Assembly: GCF_028290625.1 (NCBI RefSeq)
Contig: NZ_JAQGJM010000038.1
Span: forward strand, 1 to 64,000
Direction: 5' to 3'
Origin: Devosia sp.
Lineage (GTDB): Bacteria; Pseudomonadota; Alphaproteobacteria; Rhizobiales; Devosiaceae
Length of the DNA: 64,000 bases
Part shown: piece by piece, positions 43,123 through 51,515 of the stretch
Layout of the letters: every line of letters begins with the position of its first letter
Position numbering within the stretch: position 1 is the stretch's first letter
Translations under genes and position numbers: made by a program
Notes under the pieces: model-generated
The model's input: the letters and a program-made list of their open reading frames with translations, nothing else
What the model was told of the DNA's origin: nothing
The model's database searches: none

Positions 43123-44631
43123 TTAAAGCATCTCGATCCGGATCAATTGCGGCTGCCCGACAATGAACCCGTCGGCGGCGATCTGCGCAAGGGATTCGCG
43201 CACATTCGCTTCCAGCGTCTGCTGGGTGATCATGACCACGGTCCGCGTCGGCACGCCATCCTCGGACACGTCCTTAGCCTTCAGATCAGGCCGTTGGATG
43301 ACACTGTCGATGGAAATGGCATGCTCGCCCATCCGCGTGGCGATGGCGGCCAGCGCCCCGGGCACATCCTTGGCGTTGAGGCGGATGTAGTAGCCGCCCT
43401 CATGGGCCTTCATCGGCGCCTGTCTATAGGGCAGCAGTTCGTCGCTGGGCACGCCGAGCGGCGGCACGCGGGTGCCCCGGGCAATGTCGAGAATGTCGGA
43501 TAGCACCGACGATGCCGTCGGCGGGCCGCCCGCACCGGGGCCGGCCAGCAACAATTCATGGACGTGGTCGGTTTCGAGCGCCACGGCGTTCATCACCCCG
43601 TCGACACCCGCAATGGCGCTGCCCTTGGGCACGAATGTGGGATGCACGCGCTGCTCGATGCCGTCGTCGGAGCGCTGGGCGATGCCGAGCAGCTTGATCT
43701 TGTAGCCGAGGTCAGAGGCCACCCTGATGTCGTGCTGGGTGATCTTGGTGATGCCCTCGACATGGATTTTGTCGGGGGCAATCTCGTAGCCGAAGCACAG
43801 GGTCGCCAGGATCGATAGCTTGTGGGCTGTGTCGAAACCATCGACGTCGAAGCTGGGATCGGTTTCGGCATAGCCGAGAGCCTGCGCGTCCTTGAGGCAA
43901 TCGGCGAAGGAGATGTCCTCATTGCCCATGCGGGTGAGGATATAATTGCAAGTGCCGTTCATGATGCCGAAGACCTTGGCGATCTTGGCCGAGCCCAGGC
44001 CCTCGCGCAGGGTTTTGATGACTGGAATACCGCCAGCGACCGCCGCCTCGAAGCCGAGCTGGGCGCCCGAGTCCTCGGCCATCTTGGCCAGCTTGACGCC
44101 ATGCTTGGCCAGCAGCGCCTTGTTGGCGGTGACAACGGGCCGGCCAATCTCGAGCGCGGCCTTGACCGCAGCAAAAGCCGGGCCGTCCTCGCCGCCGATC
44201 AGTTCGACGAACAGGTCAATGCCATCGGACTTGGCCAAGGCCACCGGATCATCGAACCAGTCGAGCCCGGAAATATCGATGCCGCGATCGCGCGACCGCG
44301 AACGGGCGGCGACGGCGGTGACGATCAGCGGGCGGCCAAGCTTCTTGGTCAGCTCGGCGCCGTCCTTCTGCAGGATACGCACCAGCGTGGCGCCGACATT
44401 GCCGAGACCGGCAACGCCGATTCGCAGCGGCGTGGCGGTGGCCGCTTCGCCGAAATCCTGCATGGCCTTGAGAATGCGCATTCGCGTGTCGCTGCGCGGC
44501 TCGCGGCCCTCGCGGAGGTCGAAAACGAACAGCGGATCGCCCGCGATGGTGCGGCCGAAACGCGTCGGCGTCCAACCGCGTGCGGAGATAAAGGATTCGA
44601 CGGATTGGCGGAAAGATTGGATGTCGCTCAT
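43123..44631 (-). CDS. hom: Homoserine dehydrogenase with an N-terminal HTH-like extension
   Basis: 502 residues. The catalytic protein runs from about residue 67: NAD-binding GVAGLGNVGATL, the homoserine dehydrogenase core (NKALLAKHG, GTCNYILTRM, FDTAHKLSILA) and a C-terminal ACT domain (TRTVVMITQQ). It reduces aspartate semialdehyde to homoserine for Thr/Met synthesis; the ACT domain suggests feedback control. The first 60 or so residues (SARGWTPTRFGRTIAGDPLF, then DLREGREPRS) resemble a small alphaproteobacterial HTH-like domain usually found alone. An in-frame ATG at 44463 (MQDFGEAATATPLRIG) would give the ordinary enzyme. Confidence 0.93.
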   Translation of the reverse strand: MSDIQSFRQSVESFISARGWTPTRFGRTIAGDPLFVFDLREGREPRSDTRMRILKAMQDFGEAATATPLRIGVAGLGNVGATLVRILQKDGAELTKKLGRPLIVTAVAARSRSRDRGIDISGLDWFDDPVALAKSDGIDLFVELIGGEDGPAFAAVKAALEIGRPVVTANKALLAKHGVKLAKMAEDSGAQLGFEAAVAGGIPVIKTLREGLGSAKIAKVFGIMNGTCNYILTRMGNEDISFADCLKDAQALGYAETDPSFDVDGFDTAHKLSILATLCFGYEIAPDKIHVEGITKITQHDIRVASDLGYKIKLLGIAQRSDDGIEQRVHPTFVPKGSAIAGVDGVMNAVALETDHVHELLLAGPGAGGPPTASSVLSDILDIARGTRVPPLGVPSDELLPYRQAPMKAHEGGYYIRLNAKDVPGALAAIATRMGEHAISIDSVIQRPDLKAKDVSEDGVPTRTVVMITQQTLEANVRESLAQIAADGFIVGQPQLIRIEML

Positions 44632-44689
44632 GGGAGCGACATCTGCATAGGAAAGTGCCTAGTCGTCAATAGGACTTAGCGAGCAGCCA

Positions 44690-44776
44690 TCAAGGATGGG
44701 GCGCTTGATTGAAATAGAGCATTGAACCAACCACTATGATCAGAATCAGAACTCCAATAATCCAGCGCCGGTTCAT
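44690..44776 (-). CDS. 28-residue single-pass membrane protein
   Basis: MNRRWIIGVLILIIVVGSML, then YFNQAPHP and stop. Its ATG overlaps the TGA of the aminotransferase gene (ATGA), so translation is probably coupled. A positively charged N-terminus precedes a single 16-residue hydrophobic helix, typical of genuine small membrane proteins. It lies between the aminotransferase and hom genes. The function is unknown. Confidence 0.6.
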   Translation of the reverse strand: MNRRWIIGVLILIIVVGSMLYFNQAPHP

Positions 44777-45987
44777 GCGCTGAGCGGCACCACGTTGCCT
44801 GACCCGGTATTGCTGCCGAGCAGCTTCTTGATGTTGCGGGCGGCCTGGCGAATGCGCTGTTCGTTTTCCACAAATGCAAGGCGAATATATTGATCGCCAT
44901 ATTCGCCGAAGCCGACGCCGGGAGCCACGCCGACGCCAGTCTCCTTGATCAGGAGCTTGGCAAATTCGAGCGAGCCCAAGTGGGCGAACTGCGCCGGAAT
45001 CGGGGCCCAGGCGAACATGGTGGCCTTTGGCACCGGGATATCCCAGCCGGAGCGCGCAAAGCTTTCGACCAGCACATCGCGGCGTGACTTGTAGATTTTG
45101 CGGACTTCCTCGATTACGTCGTCCGAGCCATTCAGCGCTGCCGTGGCGGCAACCTGGATCGGCGTGAAGGCGCCGTAGTCGAGATACGACTTCACCCGCG
45201 CCAGGGCCGCGATCAGGCGTTCATTGCCGACGGCAAAGCCTACGCGCCAGCCGGGCATCGAGTAGGTCTTGGACATCGAGGTGAACTCGACAGTGATATC
45301 GATGGCGCCCGGAACCTGCAGCACTGAGGGCGGCGGGGCGTCTTCATCGAAATAGATCTCCGAATAGGCGAGATCGGACAGGATGAAGATGTCGTTGGCC
45401 TTACAATACTTGACCACCTCGGTGTAAAAATCGAGGTCGGCGGTGTAGGCGGTCGGGTTGGCTGGATAGTTGAGCACCAGCGCGATCGGCTTGGGAATCG
45501 AGTGCCGCACCGCGCGATCGAGTGACCGCATGAAGTCTTCGTTGGGATCGGCCGGCATCGAGCGCACAACGCCGCCGGCCATGATAAAGCCGAAGGCATG
45601 GATCGGGTAAGTCGGGTTGGGAACCAGCACCACATCGCCGGGCGCCGTGATGGCCGACGCCATATTGGCAAAGCCTTCCTTGGAGCCCAGCGTCGCCACG
45701 ATCTGGGTATCGGGGTTCAGCTTCACGCCAAAACGGCGGCCGTAATAGCTCGCCTGGGCCTTGCGCAGGCCGGGAATGCCGCGCGAGCTGGAATAGCGGT
45801 GGGTGCGCGGGTCCTTGACCGTTTCCTGCAGCTTTTCCACGATATGGGCTGGCGTCGGCATATCCGGATTGCCCATGCCCAGGTCGATGACGTCAACGCC
45901 CTCAGCGCGCGCCTTGGCCTTGAGCGGATCGATATGGGAAAACACATAAGGGGGAAGACGCCGGATGCGGTGGAAATCGTCGGTCAT
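44773..45987 (-). CDS. Class I/II PLP-dependent aminotransferase (AlaC-type)
   Basis: 404 residues, fold type I. The PLP Lys is in SMSKTYSMPGWRVGF, and DLAYSEIYFDE and NYPANPTA are characteristic. The N-terminal RRLPPYVFSHI and DLGMGNPDMPTP resemble the alanine/aspartate transaminase group that in alphaproteobacteria precedes hom. It probably makes alanine or aspartate-family amino acids from 2-keto acids. Confidence 0.9.
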   Translation of the reverse strand: MTDDFHRIRRLPPYVFSHIDPLKAKARAEGVDVIDLGMGNPDMPTPAHIVEKLQETVKDPRTHRYSSSRGIPGLRKAQASYYGRRFGVKLNPDTQIVATLGSKEGFANMASAITAPGDVVLVPNPTYPIHAFGFIMAGGVVRSMPADPNEDFMRSLDRAVRHSIPKPIALVLNYPANPTAYTADLDFYTEVVKYCKANDIFILSDLAYSEIYFDEDAPPPSVLQVPGAIDITVEFTSMSKTYSMPGWRVGFAVGNERLIAALARVKSYLDYGAFTPIQVAATAALNGSDDVIEEVRKIYKSRRDVLVESFARSGWDIPVPKATMFAWAPIPAQFAHLGSLEFAKLLIKETGVGVAPGVGFGEYGDQYIRLAFVENEQRIRQAARNIKKLLGSNTGSGNVVPLSA

Positions 45988-46414
45988 GATAATCCTCGAT
46001 GGTCCTTCCCGGACCCGATGGGGCCGCGACGCGCTGTCTGGTTTGAGACTTTTGCGCTGCGCCTCCGAACAAGAGTGCGCGATTATCGCGGAATTATGGT
46101 TGTGAACGGGTTAAACGCTGCGTGTGGCAGCGGAACAATCATGTTCGGCTCTTCCCTGCCGGTGTGGCACGCGGGAAGAGCTAGCGGGCGTTCGCCCGCG
46201 CGAGTGCGGTGATAGCGGCGGCCATCCGATTGCCGGCGAGCGAGGCTCCAACCAAAGCAACAGTGAATGGGGACGGCATGTCTCTTGCCCTTCGGACACG
46301 TTTTTTGTAAGGAAATCAGCTATCGAGAGAGCCGTTCATAAATGCACTGCGGGGCATTGTAAATGGTCACGAGGGCTACGACCTTCGTCCAGAATGGCGT
46401 CAAGTGAGGATTGA
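45988..46414. other. Intergenic region between aminotransferase and glycosyltransferase genes
   Basis: About 430 bases. I see a GC hairpin at 46185-46200 (GCGGGCG-TT-CGCCCGC) and a possible 32-codon minus-strand frame at 46181-46279 (MPSPFTVALVGASLAGNRMA start) with poor support. No other gene is recognisable. Confidence 0.4.
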
Positions 46415-47728
46415 ATGGTAAAGCGCATTGCCCTGGTCACGATTGGCACGCAGGGCGACGTTCAACCCTATCTGGCTCTCGCCATGGCACTCAAGGATCG
46501 TGGCTACTCGGTGGTTCTCGGCGCTTCCGAGGAATTCGAGGACATGGTCACCAGCCACGGCATTGAATTTCACTCGCTCGGCCCCTCGATCCAGGCCTTC
46601 CTGATGCAGTCGCGGTTCGAAAACGCGATGAGCCAGTCGATGCTGATCAACGGCCCTTCCCTGCTGCGGCAGGGTCAGCAGATCGTCGATACGGCGGCCC
46701 GCCATGCCTGGAACATGTGCCAGGGCGCCGACGCGCTGATTCTCAACATGAACACCAGTTTCGGCATCGATATCGCCGAGGCGCTGCATATTCCCGCGCT
46801 GATGGTGGCGCTGCAGCCGCTCAACTCGACCAGCGAATTTCCGCTCTGCATCTATTACGGCGCCGATTTCGGCCCGGCCTTCAACCGCCTGACCTACACG
46901 GCGATGACGGTGCAGCAGATCTATTACAACCTTCCGCGCAACAAGCTGCGTCGCGAATTGATGGGCCTGGAATCGCGCAAGAAGGGCGGCTTCTTCCGCA
47001 ATACCGACGGTACGCCGCTGACGACGCTCTATGCCTATTCGGATGAAATCTCCCCGCGCCCGCGCGATTGGCCCAAGAGTGCCATCGTCTCGGGCTATTG
47101 GACGCTGAAGGACCAGTCGAACTGGCAGCCGTCCGCCGAGTTCCAGAAGTTCCTGTCCGAGGGTGAGGCGCCGGTCTATATCGGCTTCGGCTCGATGCCG
47201 TTCGGGGCCGAGCGCAATACGCAAATTCTCAAGGACGCAGTGAAACTGTGGGGCGGGCGCGCTGTCGTCGCACGCGGCTGGGGCGGGATCAATCCGAGCG
47301 ACCTGCCCGACACCATCTTCGCCATCGAAAAGGCGCCGCACGACAAGCTGTTCAAGTATGTGTCAGCGGTCGTGCATCACGGTGGCGCCGGCACGACGTC
47401 GGCGGGCCTGCATCTCGGCCGGCCGACCTTCGTCGTGCCGCAGACCGTCGACCAGCCGTATTGGGGCCGCCGCGTGTTCGAGCTTGGCACAGGACCCAAG
47501 CCGGTCCGCTTGCGCAAGCTGACGCCGGAAATCCTGGCCGGCGCGTTGGCTGATTTGAGCACCAACGAGACCTATCGCAAGAACGCCTCGGCGCTGGCGG
47601 AAAAGCTGCATGCCGAAGACGGCACCGCCAAGGCCATCAAGGTCATAGAGCGGGTCATGGCGAATTACACCCCGCACGCCGCGATCAAGCCGAAGAAGAA
47701 AAAGCCCGCGCTGAAGCTGGTTGGGTGA
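46415..47728 (+). CDS. UGT-type glycosyltransferase (GT1, YjiC/sterol-glucosyltransferase-like)
   Basis: 437 residues of GT-B fold. The N-terminus GTQGDVQPYLALAMALKDRGY is typical of YjiC-like and sterol/flavonoid glucosyltransferases. The donor-site signature is VHHGGAGTTSAGLHLGRPTFVVPQTVDQPYWG. It transfers a sugar from a nucleotide donor to a lipid, sterol or small aromatic acceptor. A basic, Lys-rich C-terminus (KPKKKKPALKL) may bind membrane. It stands alone and the acceptor is unknown. Confidence 0.88.
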   Translation: MVKRIALVTIGTQGDVQPYLALAMALKDRGYSVVLGASEEFEDMVTSHGIEFHSLGPSIQAFLMQSRFENAMSQSMLINGPSLLRQGQQIVDTAARHAWNMCQGADALILNMNTSFGIDIAEALHIPALMVALQPLNSTSEFPLCIYYGADFGPAFNRLTYTAMTVQQIYYNLPRNKLRRELMGLESRKKGGFFRNTDGTPLTTLYAYSDEISPRPRDWPKSAIVSGYWTLKDQSNWQPSAEFQKFLSEGEAPVYIGFGSMPFGAERNTQILKDAVKLWGGRAVVARGWGGINPSDLPDTIFAIEKAPHDKLFKYVSAVVHHGGAGTTSAGLHLGRPTFVVPQTVDQPYWGRRVFELGTGPKPVRLRKLTPEILAGALADLSTNETYRKNASALAEKLHAEDGTAKAIKVIERVMANYTPHAAIKPKKKKPALKLVG

Positions 47729-47770
47729 TCGCCACAGTTTCAGTCAAATCTCTCCCAATCATAGGCAATC

Positions 47771-47880
47771 TCTCCCACCCACCGGCCTTCCCGCGGACTT
47801 GATCCGCGGGCCTCTCGCCGCGCCTACCGTGTTGAGAGTGGCCCGCGGATCAAGTCCGCGGGAAGAACCGTGGGTGGGAG
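47771..47880. repeat. Long inverted repeat between convergent genes
   Basis: TTCCCGCGGACTTGATCCGC with GGGCC is mirrored by GGCCC and GCGGATCAAGTCCGCGGGAA. The outer arms are TCTCCCACCC and GGGTGGGAGA. Total length is about 110 bp. It resembles mobile intergenic palindromes common in alphaproteobacteria. Confidence 0.7.
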
Positions 47881-47903
47881 ACATCAAGGGCACGAAACAA
47901 AAA

Positions 47904-47927
47904 AAGGGGAGGCTTTCGCCTCCCCTT
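47904..47927 (-). terminator. Rho-independent terminator
   Basis: AAGGGGAGGC and GCCTCCCCTT form a 10-bp stem with loop TTTC. On the minus strand it is followed by TTTTT, so it ends the symporter transcript, and on the plus strand it may also stop the glycosyltransferase message. Confidence 0.85.
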
Positions 47928-47951
47928 CTCATTGAGATGTGAACCCCCGCC

Positions 47952-49331
47952 CTATTGAGCAGGCACGGCCTCAGCCGAGTCATCGAGCGCGTCGATGCTC
48001 TCGTGACGATCGTACGCAGCCTGATCCAGAATGCCCTCGCGCTTGGCGACAATGGTGGGGATTAGCGCCTGGCCGGCGACGTTGACGGCGGTGCGGCCCA
48101 TATCGAGGATCGGATCGACTGCCAGTAGCAGGCCCACGCCTTCCAGCGGCAGGCCCAATGTGGAGAGCGTCAGCGTCAGCATCACGGTGGCGCCGGTCAG
48201 GCCGGCAGTCGCCGACGAGCCGATAACCGAGACGAACGCGATCAGCAGATATTCCTGCAGCCCGAGCGGCACGCCATAGAACTGGGCGACGAAAATCGCA
48301 GCAATCGCCGGGTAGATGGCGGCGCAACCGTCCATCTTGGTGGTGGCGCCGAGTGGCACGGCGAACGCAGCATATTCACGCGGCACGCCGAGATTTTCTT
48401 CGGTCAAGCGCTGGGTCAGCGGCAGGGTTCCGATGGACGAGCGGGAGACGAAGGCCAGCTGAACGGCGGGCCAGACGCCCTGGAAGTAGCGAATGGGGTT
48501 GAGCCCATTGGCGCCCAGCACGATCGGGTAGACGGCGAACAGCACGATGGCGAGGCCGATATAGATGGCGGCCGAGAACCAGCCGAGCTGTGCCAGCGCA
48601 TCCCAGCCGTAGACGGCGACGGCATTGCCGAGCAGGCCGATCGTGCCGATCGGGGTCAGGCGGATCACCCACCACAGGATCTTATGGACGATCTTGAGGA
48701 AGGAGCGGTTGAACGCCAGGAACGGATCGGCCGAGGGGCCGACGCGCAGCGCCGCGATGCCGACGACGATCGAGATGACGATGATCTGCAGCACATTGAA
48801 GTTCAGCGCGGTGGTTGCGCCGCTATCGGCGACCTTGGTGGATGCGGTCAGGCCCAGGATGTTGGAGGGAATGATACCCTTGAGAAAATCGAGCCAGGAA
48901 CCGGAAGACGATGGCGCATGCGCCGCGGTTGCGGCCACGCCGGTGTGCAGTCCCGGCTGAATGATGAGGCCGAGCGCAATGCCGATGCCGACGGCGATCA
49001 GTGCGGTGATGGCGAACCACAGCAGCGTCTGCCAGACCAGGCGGGCGGCGTTGTTGAGTTCGCGCAGATTGGCGATGGAGGCGACGATAGCGGTGAAGAT
49101 GAGCACCGGTACCAAGGCGCGCAGCAGCGATACGAAGATCGAGCCGACGGTGGACAGCGTCTGGGTCAGCCAGTTGGCATTGCCGGCCGCATCGGGACCG
49201 ATCGTGCGGGCGATGTAGCCAAGGATCAGGCCCAGCGCCATGGCGGCGAGGACCTGGAAACCGAAATTGCGGTAAAAGGGCTTCGGGGCCCTGCTCGGCC
49301 GGGCGGCCGAGGATAGTGTAGTGGGTGACAT
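47952..49331 (-). CDS. Dicarboxylate/amino acid:cation symporter (DAACS, GltP/DctA-like)
   Basis: 459 residues from the ATG at 49331, preceded by AGGTCAAC. A frame extends to 49370. It has eight or more membrane helices. Signatures of the family are present: the serine-rich hairpin SRSSIGTLPL and the segment ATTKMDGCAAIYPAIAAIFVA, and a re-entrant loop near VIGSSATAGLTGA. It couples uptake of C4-dicarboxylates, glutamate or neutral amino acids to Na+ or H+ across the inner membrane. Confidence 0.9.
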   Translation of the reverse strand: MSPTTLSSAARPSRAPKPFYRNFGFQVLAAMALGLILGYIARTIGPDAAGNANWLTQTLSTVGSIFVSLLRALVPVLIFTAIVASIANLRELNNAARLVWQTLLWFAITALIAVGIGIALGLIIQPGLHTGVAATAAHAPSSSGSWLDFLKGIIPSNILGLTASTKVADSGATTALNFNVLQIIVISIVVGIAALRVGPSADPFLAFNRSFLKIVHKILWWVIRLTPIGTIGLLGNAVAVYGWDALAQLGWFSAAIYIGLAIVLFAVYPIVLGANGLNPIRYFQGVWPAVQLAFVSRSSIGTLPLTQRLTEENLGVPREYAAFAVPLGATTKMDGCAAIYPAIAAIFVAQFYGVPLGLQEYLLIAFVSVIGSSATAGLTGATVMLTLTLSTLGLPLEGVGLLLAVDPILDMGRTAVNVAGQALIPTIVAKREGILDQAAYDRHESIDALDDSAEAVPAQ

Positions 49332-49510
49332 AGTTGACCTGCAAGTTGGCGAGGCAAAGCTGCCTACCAATTAAGCGGCCCGCCCTATTCTTGGTCACAA
49401 TCTATGCCCGCGCCTCGGAATATGCTGCGCATGGTTTTCCGTTTGCGGCAATCGCAGGGGAAATTCCTGTTGGCGAAACCGGTTTCACGGCAATGCCATG
49501 CCGGACGGGT

Positions 49511-50143
49511 TTACCTGGACATTACGGTGGCGCATGCCGCCAGCAATGGAGGCACGCTCAGCGCCAGCGCAAAGGCGATCACCAAAGGCCCCAGGTCGGG
49601 GGCAAACCAAGCCATCGCCAGCAGCCCTGCCCCGGCCAAGCCAAATGCCACGCCGGTCACCCGGTGCGCCTTGCGCCATTGACTGTCTCCGGCAATCGGC
49701 CAAGGCAGTCGCAGGCCGGCATAGGTGTGGCGCTCCGCTTCGGCGAAGACAATGCCAAGGCCGATCAGCAGCAGACCAAGAGCAATGGCGGTGAGGCGAA
49801 CCAGATCGAGGTCCGAGCCGATACCATTCAGCAGCAGGCCGAGTTGCACCGCCACGAGGACCCCGAGCAGCAGCGCCAGCGCCGGCTCAAATATATGGCG
49901 CACCTTGGCCAGATGGTTCTTGGTCAGCAGACCACCGAGGACCGCAAACCCGCCCAGCAGGATGACGGCAATGACAGGGCCGACGGTCAGCGCTGCATTG
50001 CGGGGCCAAAGCCAATCGGCCTGGCTGGCCACCCAGTGTGCCGGAAAGGCATAATCAGCCGGCACGCGAAACACCGCCACGCCGGTGATGGCACCGAGCA
50101 CAAGCAGTTGCAGCAGGTGGAAGCGGGTGATGAGGTTGAACAT
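49511..50143 (-). CDS. SdpI-family-like multi-spanning membrane protein
   Basis: 210 residues from the ATG at 50143. Frames extending to 50287 run through a repeat element. It has five to six hydrophobic helices. FPAHWVASQADWLWPRNAAL resembles the DUF1648 segment. RKAHRVTGVAFGLAGAGLL resembles the SdpI motif (W-x3-H-x5-F). Homologs in Bacillus give immunity to a killing peptide. The function here is unknown. Confidence 0.72.
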   Translation of the reverse strand: MFNLITRFHLLQLLVLGAITGVAVFRVPADYAFPAHWVASQADWLWPRNAALTVGPVIAVILLGGFAVLGGLLTKNHLAKVRHIFEPALALLLGVLVAVQLGLLLNGIGSDLDLVRLTAIALGLLLIGLGIVFAEAERHTYAGLRLPWPIAGDSQWRKAHRVTGVAFGLAGAGLLAMAWFAPDLGPLVIAFALALSVPPLLAACATVMSR

Positions 50144-50197
50144 GGCGGGGCTCGTCGCGGGGTTCAGCGCAGATTGGGTATGAATTGCGGCATCACA

Positions 50198-50340
50198 ACC
50201 CCTCACCCTGACTATTCTGCTGAACGCAGAATAGTCTGTCCCTCTCCCGCAAGGGGCGAGGGCCGGCATCGAGTTTATCCCAACCACCGACCCCCCCTTC
50301 TCCCCTTGCGGGAGAAGGGGCCCGAAGGGCGGATGAGGGG
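50198..50340. repeat. Intergenic REP/BIME-like palindromic element, copy 2
   Basis: Module Y (GACTATTCTGC and GCAGAATAGTC around TGAA, between CCCTCACC and CCCTCTCCC) precedes module X (CCTTCTCCCCTTGCGGGAG, then CCCGAAGGGCGGATGAGGGG). The stem of Y differs from copy 1 by paired changes. Confidence 0.75.
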
Positions 50341-50366
50341 GTACCGGTCAAATAGCCCCCAAAAGA

Positions 50367-50390
50367 AAAGGGCCGGTTTCCCGGCCCTTT
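50367..50390 (-). terminator. Rho-independent terminator of rplM-rpsI
   Basis: AAAGGGCCGG and CCGGCCCTTT form a 10-bp stem. On the minus strand it is followed by TCTTTTGG. It lies 20 bases after the rpsI stop. Confidence 0.88.
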
Positions 50391-50409
50391 GCAAAATATG
50401 TTCCGAAGC

Positions 50410-50892
50410 TTAGCGCTTGGAGAACTGGAAGGACTTGCGGGCCTTGGCCTTGCCGTACTTCTTGCGTTCCACGACGCGGCTGTCGCGGGTCAGGAAGCCA
50501 CCCTTCTTGAGCACTGGGCGCAGGCCCGGCTCGAAGAAGTTCAGCGCCTTGGAGATGCCGTGACGGACGGCACCGGCCTGGCCCGACAGACCACCACCGG
50601 CGACGGTGACGACGACGTCGTACTGGTCAGTGCGCTCGGTGGCGACGATCGGCTGCTTGACGATCAGCTGCAGCACCGGACGGGCGAAATAGGTCGCGAA
50701 TTCGCGGCCATTGATCACGACCAAACCCTTGCCTGGCTTGATCCAGACGCGAGCGACGGCGTTCTTGCGCTTGCCGGTGGCATAGGCGCGGCCCTGGGCG
50801 TCGAGCTTCTGAACGTGCACAGGAGCCAGGTTGACGGCCGGAGCGACGGTCGAGGTCCCGAGGTCTTCGAGAGAATTGATGGTCTCAGCCAT
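50410..50892 (-). CDS. rpsI: 30S ribosomal protein S9
   Basis: 160 residues. The conserved core is visible: AYATGKRKNAVARVWIKPG, INGREFATYF, VAGGGLSGQAGAVRHGISKAL and the basic C-terminal tail ending FSKR, which contacts P-site tRNA. An N-terminal extension of about 30 residues is usual in Rhizobiales. It starts one base after the rplM stop and is co-transcribed with it. Confidence 0.98.
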   Translation of the reverse strand: MAETINSLEDLGTSTVAPAVNLAPVHVQKLDAQGRAYATGKRKNAVARVWIKPGKGLVVINGREFATYFARPVLQLIVKQPIVATERTDQYDVVVTVAGGGLSGQAGAVRHGISKALNFFEPGLRPVLKKGGFLTRDSRVVERKKYGKAKARKSFQFSKR

Positions 50893-50893
50893 G

Positions 50894-51358
50894 TTACTTC
50901 ACCCTCACGTTCTTGGAGTTCATCGCAGCCACGTCGAGCTTCTTGGGCTGCTGAGCCTCATGAGGATGCTCGCCATTGGCGTAGACCTTGAGGTTCTTGA
51001 GCTGGGCGCGGGTCAGCGGGCCACCAGGCATCATGCGACGCACGGCGTTTTCCAGAACGCGCTCAGGGAAACGGCCTTCGAGGATCTCGCGGGCAGTCCG
51101 GTCCTTGATGCCGCCGGGGAAGCCGGTGTGCCAATAGAACTTGTGCTGGTCGAGCTTGCGACCAGTGAACTTCACCTTGCCGGCATTGATGACAACGATG
51201 TTGTCGCCCATGTCCATGTGCGGGGTGAAGGTCGGCAGATGCTTGCCGCGGAGACGCGAAGCGATGATCGAAGCGACGCGACCGACCACAAGGCCTTCAG
51301 CGTCGATCAGGATCCACTTCTTGTCGATCTCGCTCGGCTTGGCAGTGTAAGTGCTCAT
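50894..51358 (-). CDS. rplM: 50S ribosomal protein L13
   Basis: 154 residues. WILIDAEGLVVGRVASIIA, YTPHMD-type segment (TFTPHMDMGDNIVVINA) and the KLDQHKFYWHTGFPGGIK region identify L13. It is the first gene of the conserved rplM-rpsI pair. L13 is an early assembly protein and in many bacteria represses its own operon. Confidence 0.98.
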   Translation of the reverse strand: MSTYTAKPSEIDKKWILIDAEGLVVGRVASIIASRLRGKHLPTFTPHMDMGDNIVVINAGKVKFTGRKLDQHKFYWHTGFPGGIKDRTAREILEGRFPERVLENAVRRMMPGGPLTRAQLKNLKVYANGEHPHEAQQPKKLDVAAMNSKNVRVK

Positions 51359-51495
51359 GAGTGAAATTCCCTAGATTTTCGTAGCTTACCGGCCCGTTCT
51401 CGAAGGAATTGGCGGCTTGTTGCGGTCCGTTTAGAGGGGGAGTCGCACCTCGTCAAGGGGGTTGATAAAGATCAACAAAATCAATGCCTTATCGA

Positions 51496-51515
51496 TACGG
51501 TATTATGTTACCGTA
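51496..51515. repeat. Hairpin at the ctaA stop codon
   Basis: TACGGTA and TACCGTA form a 7-bp stem over a 6-base loop, overlapping the ctaA stop. Downstream on the minus strand is TCGATAAGGCATTGATTTTG, so it may be a weak terminator. Confidence 0.35.

Noticed and set aside
46181..46279. A 32-codon minus-strand frame upstream of the glycosyltransferase gene
   Set aside because: The ribosome site is poor and the end lies inside a hairpin; no recognisable feature beyond Ala-richness.
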